Positions 1-8,794 of a stretch of DNA of 64,000 nucleotides are shown piece after piece. Source of the stretch: Desulfitibacter sp. BRH_c19 (lineage in GTDB: Bacteria; Bacillota; DSM-16504; Desulfitibacterales; Desulfitibacteraceae); NCBI GenBank assembly GCA_001515945.1, contig LOER01000033.1, forward strand, positions 124,001 through 188,000, written 5' to 3'. Within the stretch, counting starts at the first letter, position 1. Every line of letters begins with the position of its first letter. The position numbers and the translations under genes are program-made. The notes below the pieces were generated by a model that was not told the DNA's origin, did not search any database, and saw nothing but the letters and a program-made list of their open reading frames with translations.

Positions 1-496
1 CATCATTATCAGGATTATATTTTACTTTTTCACCTAAAACTTCTGAAATAAACCTTAAAGGTACGAAAACTCTGTTGTTAATCTTACCAGGTGGTACATC
101 AATTTCCACTTCTTTACCATTTACAAAGACTTCACCAGATTCCAAGTCAAACTCTATTTCAATATCTCCCCTGGTAACGGTAACAATTTTATTTTTTTCA
201 TCCCAGTCCACTTCAGCTCCTAATCCCTGGGTGATAGCTCTTACTGGTATTAGTGTACGCCCTTCTTTTATTACTGGAGGTACATCAAAATTAATATGCT
301 TATTTCTAACCTTAATCTTATTCTGAGCCATTTCTAAATACTCAGTTATGGTTTGCTCATATTTGGCTTTCTCGGCTTTCTTTAACAGACCCTTGCCTAC
401 ACCCTGCCCATTGTTACCTGCTAGGACAGGTAAGGAACAAATCATGACGAACACCAATGTAATAAGTAATGCTATTAACCTTCTACTTTTTCTCAT
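1..496 (-). CDS. Secreted protein with copper amine oxidase N-terminal-like (stalk) domain, partial
   Basis: Reading leftward from an ATG at 496 the frame stays open to the window edge, so the C-terminus is missing. The ATG is preceded by an AAGGAGAG ribosome binding site. Residues 1-26 form a signal peptide (basic MRKSRR, hydrophobic core, then PVLAG). A charged linker follows, then the two half-motifs of the copper amine oxidase N-domain family: VPPVIKEGRTLIPVRAI and, about 50 residues later, VPPGKINNRVFVPLRFISE. In Firmicutes this domain is a cell-surface module, often joined to hydrolases or repeats; it binds no copper by itself. The effector part, if any, lies outside the window. It is divergent from the kinase gene that starts at 730. 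Confidence 0.85.
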   Translation of the reverse strand, partial: MRKSRRLIALLITLVFVMICSLPVLAGNNGQGVGKGLLKKAEKAKYEQTITEYLEMAQNKIKVRNKHINFDVPPVIKEGRTLIPVRAITQGLGAEVDWDEKNKIVTVTRGDIEIEFDLESGEVFVNGKEVEIDVPPGKINNRVFVPLRFISEVLGEKVKYNPDND

Positions 497-729
497 ATCA
501 ATCTCTCCTTTTATTTTTTTGTATTGTCTAATAGATAATTCGCACCCCTTGGTTAATTTTAGTAGGTACTATAAAATTATATTTACAAATTTCCTATTTA
601 TGTCATGTAACTCGTTGATTGAAAGAGGTTCAGATTAAGTAAGGGACTTATACACAAAAATAGTTTATAATTAATTGTAAATTTATAATAAGCAGCATCA
701 TTGAAAGAATACCTAAGGGGAGGAAAAAA

Positions 730-2142
730 ATGGGGATATTTAGTGATAAAATGATATTAACATATTCTCTTTATGGTCTCGCTTTTTTTACAATGGCCGT
801 TGTAATTGCATCTCAAGTCAGAAAAGATAGCAGCTTCATTTTAGCTAAACCTCTGTGGTTTTTATCAGTATTTGGCTTAATTCAAGCTCTTGCAGAATGG
901 AGTAAAGTTGCTAAGTTACTTCATATGTATGAGATTGCTTTGTTAGATATTTTTACACTTCATGTGATTGATGTCCTAACAGTTGGAATATCCTCTACAT
1001 TCCTATTTTTATTTGGAATCCATTTAGTAATTGCCTCTAAGGGTAAATATACTCAATTAAGATATTTACCCTTGATTCTAGCAGTAATATGGGCTACTAA
1101 GTTCATAATAATTGACTTAATTATTCTACCCACAGATGATCTTCGAACTTGGAATGCTAACAGCATAGCCTGGTCAAGATATGTACTAGCCCTTCCAGGA
1201 TCTATTTTAGTAAGTGTAGGATTAATTCTTCAGCTTCCAGTATTAAAAAGACTGCGCTTAAAATCTGCCTATTACCATTGCTTAGGCTCAGCTGCTATAT
1301 TTGGCGCTTATGGCTTTTTTTCAGGATTAATAACTTTTCCCATAAATTTTTGGCCTGGAACTGTGTTGAATACTTCAACCTTTACTCAACTGACCGGTAT
1401 GCCCGTACAGCACTTCAGAACTGCCTTAGGCTTATTAATGGCTTATACAATTATTCGTACAATAACCATTTTCAATGTGGAGCAACAGAGGCGTGTGGAA
1501 GAGGCTGAGAGACTGAGTGTTCTTATGAAGGAGAGGAAGCGCTTCTCAATAGATTTACATGATGGGGTTATTCAATCCATTTATGCAGCAGGTCTAGTAA
1601 TAGAAACAAGCCAAGACATGCTTAAAAATGGAGAGCAAGTAAAAGCAAACGAACATTTAGAAACTGTTAAGAAAAGGCTTAATAATGCACTAATTGAACT
1701 TAGAAGTTATATTGTAGATTTAGGCAAAGAAACTGAGGGCAGTCTACAGCATATGCTAACAAATCTAATTCATGAGTTTCGTAGTATATCCATGGTCAAT
1801 ATTGACATGATAGATAAATCAAAAGGTAAACTATATTTACAACAAGCACAAGAGAACAATGTATTTCATATAGTCCAAGAGGCCTTGTTTAATATTATAA
1901 AACATGCCAACGCTTCAAAAGTAAAGATTTTCATTGAAGAAGGGCTTCATAATGATATTACTATTAGAATAATTGATAATGGTATAGGCTATAACCCCAA
2001 AGGATACTCAAGAAGCGATGCTTCTAAAGGTAAGGGTCTAACAAATATGCATTATAGGGCCCAACGTTTAGGTGGCACTTTGACTATGGATACTAAGGAA
2101 GGTAAGGGGACTGAGGTAGTGCTTTGTTTTAAGAAGGGTTGA
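730..2142 (+). CDS. Orphan membrane sensor histidine kinase, HisKA_3 (NarL-partner) type
   Basis: This 470-aa protein has an N-terminal block of about seven or eight hydrophobic segments (residues 8-245), then a short coiled linker. The HisKA_3 dimerisation box has its phosphoacceptor His in FSIDLHDGVIQSIYAAG (about residue 277). A C-terminal HATPase domain carries the N box (EALFNIIKHANASK), G1 (DNGIGYN) and G2 (KGKGLTNMHYRAQ). Kinases of this class normally phosphorylate NarL/LuxR-type response regulators, but none is adjacent, so the partner is elsewhere. The start ATG follows a GGGGAGG site. The membrane module resembles no ligand-binding domain I can name, so the signal is unknown. Confidence 0.88.
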   Translation: MGIFSDKMILTYSLYGLAFFTMAVVIASQVRKDSSFILAKPLWFLSVFGLIQALAEWSKVAKLLHMYEIALLDIFTLHVIDVLTVGISSTFLFLFGIHLVIASKGKYTQLRYLPLILAVIWATKFIIIDLIILPTDDLRTWNANSIAWSRYVLALPGSILVSVGLILQLPVLKRLRLKSAYYHCLGSAAIFGAYGFFSGLITFPINFWPGTVLNTSTFTQLTGMPVQHFRTALGLLMAYTIIRTITIFNVEQQRRVEEAERLSVLMKERKRFSIDLHDGVIQSIYAAGLVIETSQDMLKNGEQVKANEHLETVKKRLNNALIELRSYIVDLGKETEGSLQHMLTNLIHEFRSISMVNIDMIDKSKGKLYLQQAQENNVFHIVQEALFNIIKHANASKVKIFIEEGLHNDITIRIIDNGIGYNPKGYSRSDASKGKGLTNMHYRAQRLGGTLTMDTKEGKGTEVVLCFKKG

Positions 2143-2166
2143 TGGATAGATAAGATTCCTATTCGG

Positions 2167-2211
2167 GCCTTAATTGTTCACTCCGTCCCTTCACCGGTTA
2201 GCCGTTAGATA
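2167..2211 (-). pseudogene. Decayed duplicate of the DUF3810 gene 3' end
   Basis: By eye, 38 of 45 bases match positions 2420-2464 inside the neighbouring DUF3810 gene, in the same orientation. The frame corresponding to LMANRQKDGVNSYG now reads with two stop codons, so the copy is dead. It lies in the 220-bp gap after the kinase gene, about 250 bp downstream of the parent sequence. Nothing else in this gap is recognisable. Confidence 0.6.
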
Positions 2212-2365
2212 AAGCAAAATTGTCAACTTGTCTGCAACAAGACTTTCTTGATCTTACCTAGTTTTTTTAATTCATTACAAAAATAGACCAGTATCTGGTT
2301 TATTGATAGCTTCCATTAAAGTGACAGGTTAAATATATATCTGATTTATTTTTCAAATTTATACG

Positions 2366-3469
2366 CTAATCTTCTATAGATGCACCCCGAAACTCAGCCA
2401 ACATTAGGTCAACCATTCTGCCATAACTGTTCACTCCGTCCTTTTGCCGGTTAGCCATGAGATAGGTGTTGTTTATGTTGGTGGATATCTGATCAATAGG
2501 GCCTTGATAATGAGTCCAATATTTTTTCATGTCCTCAATATCACGATTAACCCCTTCACTATACTCATTTCTAACCTCGATCCAGGTTTCTGGGTTGTAT
2601 CTATATAGTGTATTCATTGTGTAGGTCAGGGCCAGCATTACTCCAGAATACTGAAAGTCAGGATCCGGATGTAATGTACTGGTCAGGTAGGCTATATAAT
2701 TTGCCTCATCTTCTCTGGCAAAGCCACGCTGGTGAGCCATCTCATGGGTAGTAGTGGAGGCAAGCATGAAGTGAGGCATATTGGTATTTATATTAGCCTC
2801 GGCTGTAAAAGGAAAGAATACTCCACCAATACCAGTATAAGACCAATAGGGTGAAAGCATTACTCCCTTAGGTCTGCCGTATTGACCCCCCAGTTCCGGA
2901 TAGATTTCCGCTGCCCTCTCGTATCCTAGATTTGCCCGGCCAAACATATCCCGAATCCCATTTGGTAGGGTCATTACACCTCGTTCGTCCTCGGCTACTT
3001 GCTCTCGCAAGTCGTTGGCCCAATGTGTCAAATGTATAGCTAATTCAGCAAGCTCTTCCACGGAGGCAGATTCTACTGGTAAACCGGATATTTCAGCGAA
3101 GGTCATTCGATTGTAGTTAAATCCCCACATCAGGTTAAAAGCCAGATATAAAACAGCCAAGGTAAGGAGTAGCCTAACAGCTTTTTTCGGTAATTCTTTG
3201 ATAAAACACTTTGGATTCCTGTTCAAGATGACAATTGTTCTGACTACTTTATACATTATAAAACCTACTATTGATACAACTATCAGCTCACTTACTGAAA
3301 ACGGGAAAAGGCCCGTCAATAGAGAATAAGGCCTTATAGTCCAATAGTATAATTTTGTGGAATAACCGGACTCAATTAGCGCGGAAAACCGTGATGCAAA
3401 CAGGGAAAAAACAATCCCAAAAACAAACAATGCATAAAAAACCAACCTAGTTATTTGTCTGAGTTTCAT
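2366..3469 (-). CDS. DUF3810 family membrane protein, putative zinc metallopeptidase
   Basis: This 367-aa protein has three N-terminal transmembrane segments (about residues 8-28, 60-80 and 98-118), followed by a long extracytoplasmic domain. A gluzincin-like HEMAH motif lies at residues 242-246, followed by Glu residues in GFAREDEAN. These features match the DUF3810 family. HExxH suggests zinc-dependent proteolysis at the outer membrane face, but the activity of the family is, to my knowledge, not established. It is a single-gene unit; the upstream GGGGA site precedes the ATG by about 9 nt. A mutated copy of its 3' end lies just downstream at 2167-2211. Confidence 0.8.
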   Translation of the reverse strand: MKLRQITRLVFYALFVFGIVFSLFASRFSALIESGYSTKLYYWTIRPYSLLTGLFPFSVSELIVVSIVGFIMYKVVRTIVILNRNPKCFIKELPKKAVRLLLTLAVLYLAFNLMWGFNYNRMTFAEISGLPVESASVEELAELAIHLTHWANDLREQVAEDERGVMTLPNGIRDMFGRANLGYERAAEIYPELGGQYGRPKGVMLSPYWSYTGIGGVFFPFTAEANINTNMPHFMLASTTTHEMAHQRGFAREDEANYIAYLTSTLHPDPDFQYSGVMLALTYTMNTLYRYNPETWIEVRNEYSEGVNRDIEDMKKYWTHYQGPIDQISTNINNTYLMANRQKDGVNSYGRMVDLMLAEFRGASIED

Positions 3470-3542
3470 TGTCTCTCATTCCCCTTGTGTGATATTTATA
3501 CAAGAGGATTATACCATATATGCTACTAAATTTTTATAAAAC

Positions 3543-3621
3543 CTAACATTAGAATTATCTTATAATGTTTAGATTTGCAATTGATGACAAGCCAAAATGT
3601 CAATTTGTCAAGCCTGACCCC
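3543..3621 (-). repeat. Dispersed about 80-nt repeat, copy A (overlaps the degV stop)
   Basis: This copy is related over its whole length to 10331-10413. The last 28 bases (3594-3621 and 10386-10413) are identical, and the rest aligns with small gaps. The terminal GGGGTCAGGCTTGAC core is followed by a partial tandem repeat at 3627-3637. Read on the minus strand, the core supplies the last residues GQA and the TGA stop of the DegV frame. The same happens to the GGDEF gene at copy B. Confidence 0.75.
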
Positions 3622-4477
3622 GTGTAAAGCCTGACCCCGTGTAATATGCAATAGCTATGGCACCAGGACCAACGTGTAATCCGATTACCGGACCTATAGC
3701 TTGGATACTAATGTCTACATCTAAAATCTGCTTCATATCATTCGCTAGTTCTCTTGCTTCATCTATGCAGTCTATATGATGAACTATAATTTCTCCTAAT
3801 CCTAGAGTTCTAATATCCTCTAACACTTGCTCTACCATGGTTAATACAGCCTTTTTCTTTGTTCTAACCTTTTTAAATATTGTAGTTACACCATTTTCTA
3901 CAGTTAGTATGGGAATGATTTTTAAGAAGTTCCCGATTATAGCATTTGCCCTCCCAATCCTTCCGCCCTTTTCCAAGTATTCTAGACTGTCTGGTATAAA
4001 TAAAAACCGACTTTTTTTCATATTTTCTTCAGCTACTTTTTTTACTTGGTCTAGGGTTTTACCTTCCATAGCAGCTCTTGCTGCTACTATGACTGCAAAT
4101 CCTAGCTGCATACAATTTGACCGAGAATCTATAATCTCTAGCTTGGCATTAGGGTAATTCTCTAAAATCATATCTCTGGCCGTATTGGCTGTTGAGTATG
4201 TGCCACTCATTTCTGAAGATAAAAAAATAGCTAGCAGACTATGACCTACTTTTACTATGCCTTCCATCTCATTATATAAATCGCCTATAGAGGGCTGTGA
4301 AGATTTGGGAATACCCTTTTTCTTCATCATTTCATAAAAGCTTTTATTATCTATTTCCGTTTCCTTAAAAGCATTATCTCCAAAATCTACACTAAGTGGC
4401 ACAACGGCTATATCTAATGACTCTCTCACCGCTTCATTAATATAGCTTGTACTGTCAGTCAATATCTTAATACCCAT
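3608..4477 (-). CDS. DegV family fatty-acid-binding protein
   Basis: The typical DegV start is seen (MGIKILTDSTSYI), with VVPLSVDFGD and the lipid-contacting segment SSQPSIGDLYNEM in the N-terminal domain. GRANAIIGNFLKIIPIL and the C-terminal GPVIGLHVGPGAIAIAYY follow. The family binds a fatty acid in a deep cleft; in Firmicutes, related FakB proteins present fatty acids to the kinase FakA, which is not in this window. I chose the ATG at 4477 because GGGAGG lies 11 nt upstream; the in-frame ATG at 4489 abuts that site. The last residues (TGSGFTRGQA) come from the dispersed repeat, so the native C-terminus has probably been replaced. Confidence 0.9.
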   Translation of the reverse strand: MGIKILTDSTSYINEAVRESLDIAVVPLSVDFGDNAFKETEIDNKSFYEMMKKKGIPKSSQPSIGDLYNEMEGIVKVGHSLLAIFLSSEMSGTYSTANTARDMILENYPNAKLEIIDSRSNCMQLGFAVIVAARAAMEGKTLDQVKKVAEENMKKSRFLFIPDSLEYLEKGGRIGRANAIIGNFLKIIPILTVENGVTTIFKKVRTKKKAVLTMVEQVLEDIRTLGLGEIIVHHIDCIDEARELANDMKQILDVDISIQAIGPVIGLHVGPGAIAIAYYTGSGFTRGQA

Positions 4478-4498
4478 GCAATCAATCATCCTCCCCCA

Positions 4499-4597
4499 TC
4501 AAAACCCGTAAAGTAGTAACCTATGAAGAACTCTAGAAACATTATAGACTAATACAATATCAAACTCCAACCCCTTATTAAATAATACTAATAATTG
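4499..4597 (-). pseudogene. Remnant of a HelD-like helicase C-terminus
   Basis: On the minus strand the frame reads KGLEFDIVLVYNVS, then RVLHRLLLYGF and a stop. The intact HelD gene 2 kb upstream has KGLEFDVVLVYDVS and, 17 residues later, RALHRLVLYY. The remnant therefore keeps two blocks of the C-terminus with the intervening residues deleted, and the DNA similarity extends slightly further upstream. It has no start and no remaining domain structure. It indicates a former second helD-like gene or a partial duplication here. Confidence 0.7.
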
Positions 4598-4599
4598 CT

Positions 4600-4906
4600 T
4601 TACATAACTACAGATCTAAGGCAATGGTCCTTTAGCCCTTTTTTTAGTTTGGGTAGCATAATGTGAAAGAAGGCCCATTGGGCTTTAATTTTTTTGTAAA
4701 AGATATTTGGAAAATTATTGAGTAAAATATGACTCGCAGAAATATCTTGGGAAGGAAGTACCTTTTTTGGAGAACAAAGAGTATGAATGATAGAAGGACC
4801 TCCATAAATTAATACCGGAGATCCTTCTAGTGGAAACCATGTTTACTTTTTATTGCTACATTTTAGAACATTACCAGAGACAGCGGATTATGTCTTAGGC
4901 CTGGTT
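4600..4906. other. Intergenic stretch without a supported gene
   Basis: No gene is supported here. Two hairpins are visible: AGAAGGACCTCC pairing with GGAGATCCTTCT (about 4792-4828), without a clear U-tract, which may mark the end of the gene transcribed from 6406; and a short GCCC/GGGC stem near 4673-4683 followed by a T-rich run. A 22-codon open stretch near 4725-4790 (plus strand) ends GKEVPFLENKEYE and could be a gene tail, but I cannot assign it. Confidence 0.4.
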
Positions 4907-6406
4907 TTAATAAAGCTCTACTTCAAAAGTGCCAAAAACATCTTCTTCATAAACTGCCCAGAGTCCAAAAGATCCTTCCTCAGCTTCGTCGGTTACGGTT
5001 AATTTTCCATTATCCAGTTCTACACCAATTAGTTCTGTAATTTCTTCCCCATCTTCATCGGTCAAATACCACTCTACTGCTATTCCTTGCATTTCATAAT
5101 CAAACTGGTCCAGAACAGAAGCCTTATATTCCTTTTCAATCTCTCCTTCAGACGGTATAGCTACTTCTTCGTCCCCAGCTATAAAGACTTCGGCAACATA
5201 AGGATAGTATACAGTAACTTCCAGTTCATCATCCAGTACTTCATCATCAACAACATATACTGCCTTCAGAGTAAATACAAGCTTTTCCTCCGGAAGTTCA
5301 CTCAAAGTTACTTCTCCATTATCTATCTTAATATATTCATAGTCATCCTCCGCAAGAAGCCAGCTAACTGTTTTTTCCATGTCTCTGCCTTCCTGGTCTT
5401 TAACTGCTGCAGAATACTCTAAAACAAGTGGGACTTCGTCATCTTCTGTCAACGCCACATATTTAGGTCCTGAAATTTCCACTGAATTAACTTCCGGAGA
5501 ATACACTATAACCTCCAGCGTTTCACTTACCTCACCGTTCTCTGCCGTAACGGTGAATTCCCCTTCTTCCGCCGGAACTTCTAATCTCACCCTATTATCC
5601 TCTTCACTTGTAATATCAAGCTCAGAACTTATGCTCCATTCCACAGTCTCATTCTCTATTACTGATCCTTTTTGATCTAAAACCAATGCAGTATAATCTA
5701 CATTAATGAAATCTTCTTGGCCTTCCATGAAGGTGATATACTCCGGACCTTCTATTTTGATTTCACTAATTTCCTGCTTGTAAAGTTCTACCTTAAGGGT
5801 CTTAGAAAATTCTTCGTCCCCAGTTGTATAAAGAGCAGATATAGTTATAGTGCCACTTTCTGCATCGAGGCTTACTTCTAAAGTACCATCTTCAAAACTT
5901 ATTCCGGCAATCTCATCATCATTTTCAATGCTCCAGTCTACAGTTACACTTGTTTTCTCCCCATTCTCATCTACAAATACCGCATTATAATCTGATGTTA
6001 GCGTTTCATCGTCAGGTATAACAATGAACCTGTCACCCGATATTACTAATCCGGGCTCAACTGGTTTTTCCTGTAAAACTTCTGCAAACCTCATTTGAAT
6101 ACCAGGTGGAAGTACATCTCTACCCTGCATTCCGGGCGGTAAACCACCTTTATTTTGCAAACCAGGCGGGGTACCTTTCCCCTGTAAACCCTGAGGTGTT
6201 TCCTTTTCCTGTTTTTTCTCCTGCTCAGATTTTTCTTTAGTATTACGTTCGTCATCGTCAAAAAATAGATCATCCTCATAGTCAAGGCTGTCTATTGACG
6301 CATTTGGCCCACCCGCATGCTCAGGGGGAGCTGCTACAGCCAGCCCTCCAAGACTAAGTAGAAACGTCAACAGCAATGCAAGAATTATTAGCACATTCCT
6401 TTTCAT
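4907..6406 (-). CDS. Secreted acidic protein with four bacterial Ig-like repeats
   Basis: This 499-aa protein starts with a signal peptide (MKRNVLIILALLLTFLLSLGG) and a charged, low-complexity region. PPG-containing repeats follow (TPPGLQ, LPPGMQ, LPPGIQ; residues 75-102). Four tandem modules of about 90-100 residues come next, beginning near 117, 210, 304 and 401 with ISGDRFIVIPDDE, IEGPEYITFMEGQ, ISGPKYVALTEDD and IAGDEEVAIPSEG. Each module contains a W(S/L/Y) core and ends in a VELY or VTVYYP-like strand, as in Big2-like domains. There is no LPXTG, transmembrane tail or catalytic domain, so it is probably secreted or loosely surface-bound. It is strongly acidic. The GGAGGG site 6 nt before the ATG supports the start. 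Confidence 0.8.
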   Translation of the reverse strand: MKRNVLIILALLLTFLLSLGGLAVAAPPEHAGGPNASIDSLDYEDDLFFDDDERNTKEKSEQEKKQEKETPQGLQGKGTPPGLQNKGGLPPGMQGRDVLPPGIQMRFAEVLQEKPVEPGLVISGDRFIVIPDDETLTSDYNAVFVDENGEKTSVTVDWSIENDDEIAGISFEDGTLEVSLDAESGTITISALYTTGDEEFSKTLKVELYKQEISEIKIEGPEYITFMEGQEDFINVDYTALVLDQKGSVIENETVEWSISSELDITSEEDNRVRLEVPAEEGEFTVTAENGEVSETLEVIVYSPEVNSVEISGPKYVALTEDDEVPLVLEYSAAVKDQEGRDMEKTVSWLLAEDDYEYIKIDNGEVTLSELPEEKLVFTLKAVYVVDDEVLDDELEVTVYYPYVAEVFIAGDEEVAIPSEGEIEKEYKASVLDQFDYEMQGIAVEWYLTDEDGEEITELIGVELDNGKLTVTDEAEEGSFGLWAVYEEDVFGTFEVELY

Positions 6407-6516
6407 GAAATCCCTCCATATATGCTTTATTGGTTGAATATTAACATATCTGGCTGCATCCTTATATAGGCCAAACTTCCTAATTATGGTTAGGACGTAT
6501 CACAAACCAAGCGAGA

Positions 6517-8760
6517 TTAGCTAGGTATATAACTACTTTTATTTCCAGTATAGTAAAGCACTAATCTATGTAGTGCTCTTGTGCAAGATATATATAGCAG
6601 ATTTTTGTCACGCTCATTCCAATAATTTTCACTAGAAACATCATAAACCAATACAACATCAAATTCTAACCCCTTTGCTAAATATCCTGGAATAATCATT
6701 ACTCCAGATAGAACTTCTTTATCGGTAGAATTTATTAGGTTTATAGGAATAAAATCCTTTAGTCTATTATGGAGTGCTTTTGATTGAACCGTGCTTTTAC
6801 AAATAATAGCTATTGTTTCATAACCTTGTTTAATGTAGTCCTTAACCTTACTGACTACAGCATCATCCATGCTTTGTGTACTATGCTTATGAATAATTTC
6901 TGGGTGAGCTTCATGCCGTTCAATGCTTTCATAATCCTGATTAAGGTTCAATATTCGTTGTGTAAAGGAGCTAATTTCATAGGAAGATCTGTAGCCCTTA
7001 TTTAAGGATAGATGTGTTGTTGTTCTTTTAGATAATATGTCGCTAATTTTATCATAGATGGATAAGTTGGTATCTCCATTCACTGCTTGATGAACATCCC
7101 CTAGGACAGTATATCTTGCATCCCTAAAGAGAGTATTAAATACTTGATAATGTAATGGAAGATAGTCTTGAGCTTCATCAATCACTACATGTTTAATTCC
7201 TTTGACTCCTGAAAAAGCATCACTACCTTCAACCTTTAATTTTAGATATAGTAATGGAGCACAATCTTCGTAACGCAAAACGTTACCTTCTATGTCTTCT
7301 CTAGTCAATTCTACAATGTGTTCTATATCGTTTGGCAGCTTCAAATCTCCAGCCAGCCTGAATAGGAGCTCCTTGTCTGCAAAAAGCATGTGATATATTT
7401 GTACATAGTCAATCTCCGTAAATCTTCTAATTATCTTTAATAATCTTTTCGCTTCTTTAATAGAAAGTAATCTGCTAAAAGCTTTAATTTCCAGATCACG
7501 ACCTTCAACGTTTTGAACAAGGTCTTCAATCTTCTTCAGTCTTTCTCTTCTCAAAGGATGAATTCTTTTAAAAATATTCTCTTCAATTGCTTTTAATCTT
7601 TTAGCCAAAGGTCTTCCCGTTTTATCATTAATAAGTCGTGCTTTCAGTAGTTGTTTCGTAATAATAATCTGATTCTGGAAGTAAATATCCTCAAAGCTTA
7701 TCAAATTTCTTTCATAATACTGAAGCATTCTATTAAGGATTTGAACAAATATCTTTGATCCTTTAAAATTTATGGATTTTTGGCGTCTTTCCAAATCTTC
7801 CTGATTTTTGTAACTCACTAGAGCTTCAAGCTGTTCAACGCTTTTTTCTGTCATCAATCTATCTTGCAAAAGTATGGAGACAATATCATCAAATGTCATT
7901 TGTTGAACGTTTTCTTCTCCTAGTTCAGGGAGAACTCCAGATATATATCTCCCAAATACTTTGTTTGGAGAAATAATTAACATGTTCTTTGCCTTTAGGT
8001 TTTGATTCATGCCCTGATATAGTAAATAAGCTATTCTATGCAAAGCAATGGAGGTTTTTCCGCTTCCTGCAACTCCTTGAACAATTAGTAACTCATTTTC
8101 TAAATCTCGAATAATACTGTTCTGCTCCTTCTGAATGGTATTTACTATATTTCTCATTTTGGGAGAGGCATTTCCAGATAGTACCTGCTGTAACATTTCA
8201 TCATCGATTTTTAAACTACAATCAAAAAAGTACTTCAATTCACTATCATATATTTTATATTGACGCTTCAATTTTACTTTTCCAGCTATAATTTTACTTG
8301 GTGCTTGATAGCTAGCATTTCCTAATTCATGCTCATAGAATATACTTGAAATAGCTGCTCGCCAATCATAAACAAGAATATTAAAGGAGGATAAATCCAT
8401 TACATTGTACATGCCAACATATACTTCTTCTTTTTCCTTTGTACCTTCCTCAATAAAATCAAATCGTCCAAAATATGGGCATGAAAGCATTTTTTGATAT
8501 TTATCAATTTCCTTGACAGTATTTTGACAGCTTACCACCTGGTTATTTTCAATAGCAAGATATTGATTCATCTCGGTAAGCTTTGTAAAGTCATTTGAAG
8601 AGTGTGCTGTATTCTCCCACATATCCGTTCTAATGGTTAAAAGCTCCTCTTTTCTCCTAGCTAGTGTTTTATTTAACTCAGCCATTTCCACTTCTATGAA
8701 TTTTAAAGTAGATTTTAAACGAACTTTTTCTTCTTCCTCGTTCTGTTTATATAGATCCAT
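6517..8760 (-). CDS. helD: HelD-like RNA polymerase recycling/rescue helicase
   Basis: This UvrD/Rep-type superfamily 1 protein has the HelD signature. There is a long N-terminal coiled coil (residues 10-50), then YDWRAAISSIFYEHELG, then Walker A GVAGSGKT (about 235-242). Walker B is VIDEAQDY, and the C-terminal helicase motifs are KGLEFDVVLVYD and SCTRALHRLVL. HelD proteins use ATP to remove stalled RNA polymerase from DNA; some relatives protect against rifamycins. The ATG at 8760 is preferred because GAAGGAG lies 9 nt upstream; upstream in-frame TTG (8778) and ATG (8766) codons overlap or crowd that site. It follows the TetR gene by 34 nt and is probably co-transcribed and TetR-controlled. 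Confidence 0.88.
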   Translation of the reverse strand: MDLYKQNEEEEKVRLKSTLKFIEVEMAELNKTLARRKEELLTIRTDMWENTAHSSNDFTKLTEMNQYLAIENNQVVSCQNTVKEIDKYQKMLSCPYFGRFDFIEEGTKEKEEVYVGMYNVMDLSSFNILVYDWRAAISSIFYEHELGNASYQAPSKIIAGKVKLKRQYKIYDSELKYFFDCSLKIDDEMLQQVLSGNASPKMRNIVNTIQKEQNSIIRDLENELLIVQGVAGSGKTSIALHRIAYLLYQGMNQNLKAKNMLIISPNKVFGRYISGVLPELGEENVQQMTFDDIVSILLQDRLMTEKSVEQLEALVSYKNQEDLERRQKSINFKGSKIFVQILNRMLQYYERNLISFEDIYFQNQIIITKQLLKARLINDKTGRPLAKRLKAIEENIFKRIHPLRRERLKKIEDLVQNVEGRDLEIKAFSRLLSIKEAKRLLKIIRRFTEIDYVQIYHMLFADKELLFRLAGDLKLPNDIEHIVELTREDIEGNVLRYEDCAPLLYLKLKVEGSDAFSGVKGIKHVVIDEAQDYLPLHYQVFNTLFRDARYTVLGDVHQAVNGDTNLSIYDKISDILSKRTTTHLSLNKGYRSSYEISSFTQRILNLNQDYESIERHEAHPEIIHKHSTQSMDDAVVSKVKDYIKQGYETIAIICKSTVQSKALHNRLKDFIPINLINSTDKEVLSGVMIIPGYLAKGLEFDVVLVYDVSSENYWNERDKNLLYISCTRALHRLVLYYTGNKSSYIPS

Positions 8761-8794
8761 AAACATCAACTCCTTCAAATGTCACTATTATTTG

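Noticed and set aside
75-638. Plus-strand frames at the left edge
   Set aside because: They are antisense to the stalk-domain gene, which has a signal peptide, conserved motifs and a good ribosome binding site on the minus strand.
4725-4790. Open stretch ending GKEVPFLENKEYE
   Set aside because: It looks like a protein tail, but only about 22 codons remain and no family can be named.
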